20,278 bases of DNA from Larix sibirica. Taxonomy: Eukaryota > Streptophyta > Pinopsida > Pinales > Pinaceae. The stretch spans positions 31,142-51,419 of the forward strand of contig NWUY0300008243.1 in NCBI GenBank assembly GCA_004151065.3. Direction: 5' to 3'. A program made the position numbers and the translations under genes. This document shows positions 1 to 7,288 of the stretch, piece after piece. Within the stretch, counting starts at the first letter, position 1. Every line of letters begins with the position of its first letter. The notes beneath the pieces were generated by a model. It searched no databases, was not told the DNA's origin, and worked only from the letters and a program-made list of their open reading frames with translations.

Positions 1-819
1 AATGAAGATCAGCATTTACACTTTCCTGGAGGGATTAACGTATATGATCATTCTCTATCTAATACTGCTTTCCCTACTTCTTCAACCTCTTTTCAGAGTA
101 CAGAGATGGAAGAATCTAGTGTATCCGGTTTCATTAACAGTCAGGAGAATTTATTCAGCATGAAACCTTCCCTCAGTGATGAACGGGATAGTACATGCAA
201 TTTTCTTCCCTCCCTCGGTGATGGATGGGATAGTACATGCAATTTTCCGTTAGATGAAACGGCCAGCAGCCCAGTGCAGCCAGAGCCTTGTTTCCGTGGC
301 CATAAAATTAGAACAAGGAAGCCTAGGAAAACGAAGCCTAGCAGCCCTGTATCTTCAGCATCGTCTACAGCAGAGAAGAAATTGGCTTCGCTGGTGGAAT
401 TCAAAGCATGGCTGACCCGAGTTTTAAACGGCAAGAAACACGCAAATGAAGGATACAATGTTTCGCCCATTCATGAGCACTTTGAGCAAGCAACCGGAAA
501 GATCCTGGATGAGAAGGTCCTGGGATTTTCAAAGATGATAAATCTTCTAGAGGATTGCAAGGATATTGCAGTGATCAAGGAAATAAGGCGAGGATGCCAT
601 GTCGCTTTCCCTGTGAAGCCAAATGAACAGAAGAAAAGTCCAAATCAAAATGAACAGCAGAAGAAAAAAAGTAATCCTAAAGCTGAATCGAAATCGAGCG
701 CTTTCCCTGTGAAGCCAAATGAACAGAAGAAAAGTCCAAATCAAAATGAACAGCAGAAAAAAAAGAGTAAGCCTAAAGATAAATCGAAATCGAGAGCAAC
801 CGGAGAGATTTGCACATGA
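1..819 (+). CDS. LOTUS/OST-HTH domain protein, C-terminal part (5' end outside window)
   Basis: The frame is open from base 1 to the TGA at 817-819, so the gene very likely begins upstream; the ATG at 106 is probably internal. The visible 272 residues start with a Ser/Thr-rich low-complexity stretch, then a basic patch (RTRKPRKTKPSS). Residues about 131-204 (bases 391-612) match a LOTUS/OST-HTH winged-helix domain: LVEFKAWLTRVL, then GYNVSPIHEHFEQATGK, then LDEKVLGFSKMINLLEDCKD, ending in a short beta-strand-like HVAFP. Plant members of this family often carry an N-terminal NYN ribonuclease domain and are thought to bind RNA (G-rich or G4 RNA), so a NYN domain may lie upstream; this is inference. 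The tail is a Lys/Gln/Asn-rich tract made by a 32-residue tandem duplication. Codon use looks normal and there is no stop, so the gene may be functional. Domain call from pattern recognition only. Confidence 0.72.
   Translation, partial: NEDQHLHFPGGINVYDHSLSNTAFPTSSTSFQSTEMEESSVSGFINSQENLFSMKPSLSDERDSTCNFLPSLGDGWDSTCNFPLDETASSPVQPEPCFRGHKIRTRKPRKTKPSSPVSSASSTAEKKLASLVEFKAWLTRVLNGKKHANEGYNVSPIHEHFEQATGKILDEKVLGFSKMINLLEDCKDIAVIKEIRRGCHVAFPVKPNEQKKSPNQNEQQKKKSNPKAESKSSAFPVKPNEQKKSPNQNEQQKKKSKPKDKSKSRATGEICT
166..249 (+). repeat. 42-bp in-frame tandem duplication inside the LOTUS gene
   Basis: Two 42-bp units (166-207 and 208-249) encode PSLSDERDSTCNFL and PSLGDGWDSTCNFP. They differ at several bases, so the duplication is not very recent. 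It lengthens the disordered N-terminal side of the visible protein and keeps the frame. Confidence 0.85.
604..795 (+). repeat. 96-bp in-frame tandem duplication coding a Lys/Gln-rich tail
   Basis: Units 604-699 and 700-795 are nearly identical. Each encodes 32 residues beginning AFPVKPNEQKKSPNQNEQQ and ending in a Lys/Ser-rich stretch. The first five residues, AFPVK, are the last strand of the LOTUS domain, so the duplication copied the domain edge together with the tail. The few differences cluster at the unit ends (AES versus DKS). This is a typical slippage or unequal-exchange product in a disordered tail. Confidence 0.92.
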
Positions 820-1562
820 AGAGATTTAAGCTCTTTTAAAACCTCATATATTCAGAGTTAAATGGATCTTTTATTTATTAAGGATATTTTACTGATCGTT
901 ATGTTTCCTGCAAACAAATTGGAAGTATGTAATTATTATAAGTTGATTAGTGGGTAGATCATTGGCACCCTTTATTTATGCCTATTTTATTAATAACTTT
1001 ATATTTTCTAAACCAAATTGGAAATTACATGATGTATTTTGAATTCTTTAATGCATCCATGCCTACATTCATGACAAAACAAAACATCAATTTGTTAATT
1101 TTTTTGGTTAAATTTTGCGTGATAATTATATTCATCATTTAATAATGATTCATTACATCGATAGGTGTTTAGATATTATCTGNNACCTATCAATGTTCAT
1201 CGACCACTTTACTTATGACTGCTAGTTTTACCATTTGATTATGATTCACTGTCTGTCTGCTCATTCATTTGGTTAAAACTGAATTGAAAACTCATGTTCA
1301 ATTAATATGGAATAAAGACGCTCCTGAGTTGCAATCATTATCACATTGTATAAAAATAAATGTTTAATAATTTTATTCACCGACATACAAAAGAATGTCT
1401 GAACTTGTTGCATCATACAGTGACTTTGTCTCGGCAGATTGTGTCGAGCCTGGACTTGTTCGAATATTTGCCTCAGGGTTTGTGAACTAATCAGTGCCCA
1501 ATCTCTATCCCAATTCCAATAAAATCAAAGTAAATTCTTAACATTGACAGTGATCTTACTAA
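820..1562. other. 3' flank of LOTUS gene, no further gene seen
   Basis: AT-rich sequence after the stop. It presumably begins with the 3' UTR of the LOTUS gene. An AATAAA at 1311-1316 is a possible poly(A) signal, but it is far from the stop and could be chance in such AT-rich DNA. An NN at 1183-1184 interrupts it. No coding frame or RNA gene is visible. Confidence 0.5.
1183..1184. other. Assembly ambiguity (NN)
   Basis: Two undetermined bases; a possible closed gap in non-coding DNA. Confidence 0.9.
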
Positions 1563-1598
1563 TCGAAAGTCAAAGTAGAATCGAAAGTCAAAGTAGAA
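1563..1598. repeat. 18-bp perfect tandem duplication
   Basis: The unit TCGAAAGTCAAAGTAGAA occurs at 1563-1580 and again at 1581-1598 without mismatch, immediately left of the foldback element. Confidence 0.95.
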
Positions 1599-1609
1599 AG
1601 CATAGAGCT

Positions 1610-1708
1610 CAGCATTTAATGCGGTGGCTCAATGTTTAGGATCCATTGGATTTGGAGATTCTCCAAATCCAACCGACCCTAAACATTAAACTGTTGAATT
1701 TAATGCTG
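1610..1708. repeat. 99-bp foldback (MITE-like or hairpin-forming) sequence
   Basis: Nested inverted repeats share one centre. The inner arm TTGGATTTGGAGA (1646-1658) pairs perfectly with TCTCCAAATCCAA (1660-1672) across a single base. The next arm AATGTTTAGG (1631-1640) pairs with CCTAAACATT (1678-1687), leaving equal 5-nt bulges. The outer arm CAGCATTTAAT (1610-1620) nearly pairs with ATTTAATGCTG (1698-1708), leaving equal 10-nt bulges. The symmetry implies one long, partly decayed palindrome. No clear target-site duplication was found. It could be a small foldback/MITE or, if transcribed, a small-RNA hairpin precursor. Confidence 0.8.
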
Positions 1709-1803
1709 GGCAATTCGATGCTTAGCTTTTGCCGTAGAAATAGTCCGCCCTTCGAATGGTGAGAGCTATAAGGATTTGATAGAAAACTGCGCATGGGAGG
1801 AAA

Positions 1804-1837
1804 TTACGAACATTCACCTCTTACGAACATTCACCTC
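1804..1837. repeat. 17-bp perfect tandem duplication
   Basis: TTACGAACATTCACCTC occurs twice in a row (1804-1820 and 1821-1837) with no mismatch, about 45 bp before the exon-like frame at 1882. Confidence 0.95.
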
Positions 1838-1881
1838 ATATGAACTATGAAAGCCAATCTATGAAAGTCCAATAGCTTCCT

Positions 1882-2319
1882 ATGACTTTTGGCTCTCTGG
1901 CATCCACGAGTTTTAACCCTATAGAAGCAATTACTTCTGCTGCTTATCAAGAGTATAGCTTCAAGTCAGATTCGTCAAGCCCTCCTGGGTATCTCAAGTT
2001 AGTGAATGGGAGAGCCAATGTTCCAATGCAACTGGTGAGACGACGTCTTTCCATGGGAAATTTGAAGGATCCGATTTTATCAAGCAACACATCTCAACTC
2101 TTCAGTGGGAGAGCAATGACACCATTGCGGACACGGTCAATGCCGAACGCCTAATGGCAGAAGCCAAATACAAGCTGTTATGCAGAGCCCTGTATTGTTG
2201 AGGGAACAAGACTTCCAGATTCAATTCCTCCACCGGCTGAGTCTCCCAGCTCAGAACCACAAACAGGTTGTTGTAAAAGCACAGGGCAGAAAGTAGTGGT
2301 TTTTGTGCAGAAGACATGA
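1882..2319 (+). pseudogene. Unrecognised exon-like reading frame with one internal stop
   Basis: An ATG at 1882 opens 90 codons ending at TAA (2152-2154). The same frame then stays open to a TGA at 2317-2319, encoding a Pro/Ser-rich end (LPDSIPPPAESPSSEP, then TGCCKSTGQKVVVFVQKT). The first part holds a basic patch, MQLVRRRLSMGNLKD, that looks like a phosphorylation-type motif. Composition here is less AT-rich and more protein-like than its surroundings, and AATAAA signals follow at 2468 and 2491, as expected for a gene's 3' end. I do not recognise the family. It may be a terminal exon with a sequencing error or nonsense change, a processed pseudogene, or a chance frame. An in-frame TAG lies just upstream of the ATG, so earlier exons would have to be joined by splicing. 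Confidence 0.35.
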
Positions 2320-2467
2320 GATATTGCATACGATTCGATTGCAAACAAAACGAACAAAATACATGCAGTGCAGGGAAAGAAGAGAAGACTATTAGTGGCA
2401 TTTCTTTAGCACGATCAACCATTCAAGTTACTGGAAGAGGTTGGCTTTTCACTCTATCCAGGTTCAC

Positions 2468-2496
2468 AATAAAGCTTGCTTACTGATATGAATAAA
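2468..2496 (+). terminator. Possible poly(A) signals after the 1882-2319 frame
   Basis: AATAAA occurs at 2468-2473 and 2491-2496, about 150-175 bp after the TGA of the exon-like frame. The spacing fits a plant 3' UTR, but such hexamers are common in AT-rich DNA. Confidence 0.3.
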
Positions 2497-2878
2497 AGAT
2501 TATGAATACCAACGCTTGTTTTAAGCAAGTAAGTTTGAATTGGTTGATTGTGCAGGGCTTAAGGGAATCTGTGAACTCAAAATGTGGAGAAAGAATGAAG
2601 GATCTGCATTAATACTCAATATAAGACCCTTTACATAATCTACCCATCTATCTTATGTGAGATATCTGTAAATGAAAGGCTAAAAAGAAAGTTCAGGATT
2701 TAGAATTTCCTTTCCAATATAAAGGTACTTGGTTTTTTTCAAAAAAGAAACCATCCAAATTTTGGCAAGACCATATAATCCAGGGAATATAAGCATGATA
2801 TTCTTGAGCAATTTTATTGACTTTGTTATTGACATAGAGACAATTCAGACAACTGTAGTTTAAACTAACAAAGCACTT

Positions 2879-2964
2879 ACAGGGCTTATAAAAGAAATGG
2901 TGCTTCTCATGGCCTTTCTTGACAGGGCTTATAAAAGAAATGGTGCTTCTCATGGCCTTTCTTG
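2879..2964. repeat. 43-bp perfect tandem duplication
   Basis: The 43-bp unit at 2879-2921 is repeated without a mismatch at 2922-2964 (it begins ACAGGGCTTATAAAAGAAAT). Perfect identity implies a recent duplication or an assembly artefact. No gene is evident here. Confidence 0.95.
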
Positions 2965-3662
2965 TATACATTTAAATCATAGTAGTTTATCTCATAGCAC
3001 ATTTTATTTGTTTGAGTTGGTTATGAGTGTAGAGATTTGAATTAGCTAAGATGTTTCATTAAAAGTTGTAGTTAATCAAATTTTGGTTGTAAATCTATAA
3101 TCTGATAAATGTATATAAGTAAAATTTGTTTTTTATATTAACATTTTTCAAAATCTACAATAACATAAAATCCTGCTTTCAGATTGTCATTTTTCAAATT
3201 TTACAATACCATAGTGTCACCACCAAAGTTTTAGCCTTGTTATCGGGTCTCATAGAGATGGGATTTACATCATTTATAACATCAGTGCATAGGTCTACTT
3301 CCTCTACCTCCTTGCTTGTGGGGATACCGTTTTATTAAAAGTAGATCCATGGCTAAGGTGCTTTGTGGATTGTCTTTGATGTTCTTCTTCTAACTGGTTT
3401 TTAAAACTATATCCCTTTCTCTTTTTTTAGACAAATTTGATCTTAAATTTTATTTTACATCACTAATTTTTTTGTTTTCCTTTTTAAACACAAACACCCC
3501 TTTTTGCGGGGGGAGACTTAGATCCCCCAAATCCCTCCAAAGCCTTGCTTACCTTATAATGTGTATTGTTCGACATTGAGTATTTACAATAAGTTGGATT
3601 TGTATACAAATTAAAAAGGAAAACATGTTTAACATGCTGATAATTTTGGGAGATTTGAGTTT
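2965..3662. other. Intergenic AT-rich DNA, nothing identified
   Basis: No convincing coding frame, RNA gene or element end. A pyrimidine-rich stretch with a C/G run (CACCCC then GCGGGGGG, about 3496-3513) is the only compositional oddity. Confidence 0.5.
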
Positions 3663-5200
3663 ATGGAGCTCTAAGAACCGAAGGATTACAGTCAAACCAA
3701 ACAATTAACTTTCCCTCCTAAGATCAAAGGAGCTTTCTCAACTCAGATTCCCTCAGAGACCAACGATGGGTTTGTTTCCTCCCCCATTCTCTCAACCCCA
3801 TACTCTCCCTTGTCCATCCCTTCCAATGATGCCCTATGTATCATTGTCCATCCTTAGATTGCATCATTTCAAAACCTCCCCAGATTGGATCCTCTCATTA
3901 CCTCTCCAAAATACATCCTCCCATCATCCTCTTTCCATCTCCATATTCCCTTGCTCATGAGCCGGCGATCCCAACCTCAGAACCCCTTCTGGGAAAAAAT
4001 CATTCTCCCATCAAGAACTTCCCCCGTAACCCTTCCTGAGCCAGGCGAAGAAAATGAAAAACTCGTTGCATTACAAAGAACCCAAAGGAAATGAAGGTGT
4101 CAATCCATCCTAATATCTTCAAAGAGAAGGAAACATATTATACCAAATTGGCCCTCATAGGACAATTCCATGCAAGAAGATTCAAGGAATAGGATCTACA
4201 GAGTTGGGTTCATCAAACTTGGAACCACATCCTTGGATTTTTTCCCCAAGCCTTCGCAGGAGGAAGAGGATATATAACTTTTTTCTTCAAATCAATGGAC
4301 AACCAACTAAATATTGCTCTCGAAGGACCATGGTTTTGGGGGAATGTTGCACTCACATTGTTTCGGTGGCATGCAGGCTTTGACCTAATTAGGGAGAGGA
4401 TACATACACTCGCCTTATGGGTTAAAATGCCCTCCTTACATATTGAGTACTAGCATGAACAAGTCTTCAAATCAATTGGGGATTCTTTGGGTTCTTTCTT
4501 AAAAATGGATTTGGAGACTGCAGAGAAAACCCAGACATCGGTTGCAACCATTTGTGTAGAAATGGACATTGTCGAGGGACTACCAGATGCCATCCTAATT
4601 GAAGCAAGAGACCACACATATATCCATACTTTGGACGACAAAAATGTCTCATTTTGATGTACACACTGCTGATCACATGAGCATCTCAAGATATCCAGTC
4701 CTTTCCTCGAGTCTTTGGACGAAATAGGGGGCACTCACCTGGTAATGACTCCCTCCAGCTTTGGTGAAGACTCCTTCTCGAAATCCCAAGAAAATCGAAA
4801 AGCAAAGGAGTTAAATACCGCTGAGGATGAGGCTCATAAATAATCTAAAAGAGTAAATGAAGAACTAACCAAAGTGAATGCACATCTCCAAACCAAGATC
4901 AAAGAACTAGAGTCCATCATCATGGGTTCTAGTGATAGACTTCCACAGAGTCCTATAGAAGGGAAGGGGAAAACCCTGGCCATGGAATTGACTGAGCATT
5001 TCACTCAATTGGCGATGACCAAGCCTATAAATTGACATTGAGCAATCTGAAGAGAGCTCGTCTCCTACCTCTATGAGAGGCAATTCCTACTCCTCTCCCT
5101 CCTCTAGAAGATATATCACTCAATCTATCACGTCCACTCCCGTCATCCTGACCCATAGAGGGAACATGGCCGCAACATGGAGGTGTGTCTAATCTTCCCC
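3663..5200 (+). mobile_element. LINE copy A: 5' part only, degenerate
   Basis: This stretch aligns by eye along its length with 7187-8700 of the second LINE copy. Both begin at the same motif (TGGAGCTC here, TGGATCTCC there) and both have an ATG opening MGLFP. Copy A carries the 5' UTR and most of ORF1, then similarity fades near 5200; ORF2 is absent. LINEs are normally truncated at the 5' end, so loss of the 3' end points to a later deletion or rearrangement. Target-site duplication not found. Confidence 0.75.
3766..5035 (+). pseudogene. LINE ORF1 (DUF4283 + CCHC knuckle), copy A, broken
   Basis: The ORF1 start is MGLFPPPFSQPH at 3766. That frame stops at 3958-3960, and the reading passes through another frame to about 4090. 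From 4091 to TGA 5033-5035 a single frame reads as ORF1 with five internal stops, at 4190 (TAG), 4451 (TAG), 4655 (TGA), 4670 (TGA) and 4841 (TAA). It contains a DUF4283 domain, the gag-like region of plant LINE ORF1 that is thought to bind the element RNA, with the landmarks ALEGPWFWGN, LFRWHAGFDLIRE, LWVKMPSLHIEY and VEMDIVEGLPDAILIEA. A decayed zinc knuckle follows near 4658-4700 and keeps C, C and H but has Ser in place of the last Cys. A charged, possibly coiled-coil stretch then leads to ELESIIMGSS. It holds 60 in-frame bases (4936-4995) that the second copy lacks. Confidence 0.8.
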
Positions 5201-5372
5201 AATGCCATATAACAAAATTCACGATTTAATAAAATGCATAACTAAATTATATAGTGGAATTAAAACATATTAACACACACACAAAATGGAATGCATCAAC
5301 CTATTTATCCCAAGCAGAATGATGAAACAACATGCAGAGATTCAATCCCCATTCTCATGCTATGCACAAGCT
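5201..5372. other. Short spacer between two LINE fragments
   Basis: AT-rich sequence with a short CA run (about 5273-5283). No coding content. It lies between the fading 3' edge of LINE copy A and the minus-strand fragment that ends at the N at 5376. Confidence 0.4.
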
Positions 5373-5855
5373 TCANAGGGGATTGAAATGAATGTGCCAT
5401 CGTTTAAGGTAAAGAGAACCTTGCTTGAATTCCCAGAACCGGGATAGGACCGTCTCAAGGTGAGCCGCCTCAGAAAATGTGAAAAGAAGCCAACGATTCA
5501 TGAGCAGGTTAATTCTTGGGGCCATGCCGGTGAGTGGCACCCAGAATTTATTAACCCATTCCACCATCTCCTGCTTAGTGCCTTTGGCAAATTCCAACCT
5601 GCCCACCAATGCTCGTTCAGAGAAAACCCTAATTTTTTCCAGACTAAAATCTTCATCAATATCAAACCTCTCAATTTCTGCCCTGGCCTTGTATGTCTTC
5701 AATAATCTTTTGTTTTTGGCCCTCTGTCCCCATAGCTTCCGTCGTGGGGCAGCCAAACCCTCCTCAGGTCCACACGAAACCCCCAAAATGGACTGGGAGG
5801 GAAGCGGTGTCAGGGATTGTAAATGGGCCGACATTTTCATAGTAAAAAGGCACAA
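5373..5855 (-). pseudogene. DUF4283-domain LINE ORF1, truncated
   Basis: An uninterrupted 160-residue frame starts MCLFTMKMSAHLQS; the Met at MKMSAH is the likelier true start. A basic stretch (RRKLWGQRAKNKRLLK) leads into residues about 65-159 that fit the first half of DUF4283: an ALVGRLEF core strand, VEWVNKFWVP, LLMNRWLLFTFSE, then LSRFWEFKQGSLYLKRWHIHFNP. This is the ORF1/gag-like protein of plant L1-type LINEs. The frame ends right after FNP at an N and a TGA, so the second half of the domain and any zinc knuckle are missing. The intact frame suggests it is younger than copies A and B, or that it is host-derived DUF4283 sequence. With no CCHC visible, its LINE origin is inferred from the family. 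Confidence 0.65.
5376..5376. other. Assembly ambiguity (N) at a sequence breakpoint
   Basis: A single N sits exactly where the minus-strand DUF4283 coding similarity stops. The codon containing N follows FNP and the next codon is TGA. Confidence 0.9.
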
Positions 5856-6171
5856 AAGAAACCCTCAGCAGGTCGTCAGGACACCTGTCGGTAGGACCCA
5901 ACTAAAAACAAATCTAAAAGATCTACTACAAAAAAGGAAATAGTAAATCGGAGCCAACTTTAGCTCATAGTAACCATGTGTAGCAGAAACCAACAAATAA
6001 GTGTAAACCCATCAACCAAGAACCACAACCGAGTGAAGAAAAGATAATGGTTTGCAGATATTTCGAGAGATCCGGTTAAAAGGTGAGGATGTAGCCTACA
6101 ACCATCGAGATATTCCCACTTTTTTTTACCTTGGCTGGTACTAGGCCAAGACGGCTTGACTCCAAGTCGTT

Positions 6172-6330
6172 TTGTATTTTATATTATTTTGACTTTCATG
6201 TATTATGATTTATCTCATTTTATAGTTTAGATTATGATTTATTTTATTTTATCTTTTATGGAGTTAAAAAATCTACAACGTAAAATAAACTAAGAAAAAT
6301 TAACAAATAAACTAAGAGAAATTAACGAAT
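6172..6330. repeat. AT-rich module, copy 1
   Basis: About 150 bp beginning TTGTATTTTATAT, containing TATTATGATTTATCTCATTT and TTTTATGGAGT, and ending in ACGAAT. It recurs at 6810-6946 in the same orientation, with scattered differences. Confidence 0.75.
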
Positions 6331-6809
6331 AAAGAAAGCTATAGAGTTAGTAAGTAATAGGGAAGAGATTATGGGTTATGTATTTAGGTGTAGGAGAGTT
6401 GGGTTAAGTAAGCACATATGGGTTTGTGAGATGGGGATTAGGGGTTAGGTAAATAATATCAATAGATCATATGTATTATGATTAGGAAATCTTAACTTGT
6501 TTTCAATTTTTTCAATACACTTGAAACACTTAATGTTCAAACATATGTTTCATTATATTACTTCAATATGATTATTAAAATGAAAATTTTGAAATTAATG
6601 ATGAGTTGTTTTTTTATGTTTCTCATATTTTAAACAGATTTAATACATTAAATAAATAAATGAAGTGAGTAATTTTAAATCCACTTTTTTATTTATATTT
6701 AATTTTTATTTTTTTTATTAAAATAATAATAAAACATTAACAACTAAAACTAAACATTTTAGAATGAATAATTTACTATTTATATCTTATATTTTAAAAT
6801 AAATCACTC

Positions 6810-6946
6810 TTGTATTTTATATTTTTAATTTTCATATATTATGATTTATCTCATTTTATATTTTATATTATAATTTATTTTAGTTTATATTTTATGGAGT
6901 CAAGAATTCGACAAGGTAAAATCAACTAACAAAAAGTAACGAATAC
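6810..6946. repeat. AT-rich module, copy 2
   Basis: Direct repeat of 6172-6330 with the shared anchors TATTATGATTTATCTCATTT and TTTTATGGAGT. A weaker third relative (about 6961-7060) shares the AATGAATCATTAC-like and CATGTATTATG parts. The origin could be segmental duplication or nested AT-rich elements. Confidence 0.75.
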
Positions 6947-7288
6947 TAAAAATTATAAAACTAAAGTTAAATGTTTTACAATGAATCATTACCTTTTATC
7001 TTTTAATTCTCATGTATTATGTATAATGTTTTCTTTTAAAATATTATATGATGTAAAATAAATTGAAAAAAAACAAAGAAAAATAATTATTAAAAAATAA
7101 ATTTAAAAGTTAAAATTTTATTATTATAATAAAATAAAAATGTAAAAAAATGAGATTTATTTAAAAATTATATATATAGAGAGAGATGGATCTCCAAGAA
7201 TCGAAGGAATACAATCAAGCTAGACAATTAAGGTTTTCTTCGAACACCAATGGTGTTATCACAACTCAGATCCCCTCATAGATTAATG

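Larger units (their letters stand above)
5373..6118 (-). mobile_element. 5' fragment of a second LINE family, minus strand
   Basis: Reading on the minus strand, about 260 bp of probable 5' leader (6118 down to 5856) precedes an open frame with a DUF4283 domain (5855-5373). It is not closely similar to copies A and B, so it is a separate LINE lineage. It stops at the N at 5376. The upper boundary near 6118 is set only by the change from mixed sequence to a T-run (6120-6127). Confidence 0.5.
6119..7186. other. Very AT-rich intergenic block
   Basis: No gene. Near 6128-6175 a less AT-rich phrase (CTTGGCTGGTACTAGGCC, then CCAAGTCGTTTTGTATTTT) resembles the tail of plant LINE 3' UTRs, but that rests on general impression. 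The rest is A/T-rich with a duplicated module, and it ends at the 5' end of the second LINE copy after a TATATATAGAGAGAGA run. Confidence 0.5.

Noticed and set aside
141-744. Minus-strand frames 141-470 and 547-744 opposite the LOTUS gene
   Set aside because: They are antisense shadows of a frame with clear domain structure and repeats.
2102-2422. Minus-strand 106-codon frame opposite the 1882-2319 region
   Set aside because: No recognisable pattern. The plus-strand frame has better composition and downstream poly(A) signals, but neither is proven.
2693-2971. Minus-strand 92-codon frame over the 43-bp duplication
   Set aside because: Its first part is made of the duplicated DNA, and the rest (NKIAQEYHAYIPWIIW) matches no family I can name.
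3126-3338. 70-codon plus-strand frame
   Set aside because: It is AT-driven, with no conserved pattern and no context.
4450-4734. Minus-strand frames opposite LINE copy A (4450-4734, 4467-4676, 5025-5222)
   Set aside because: They are shadows of the DUF4283 region. Similar antisense frames recur opposite copy B (7844-8172), as expected from shared ancestry.
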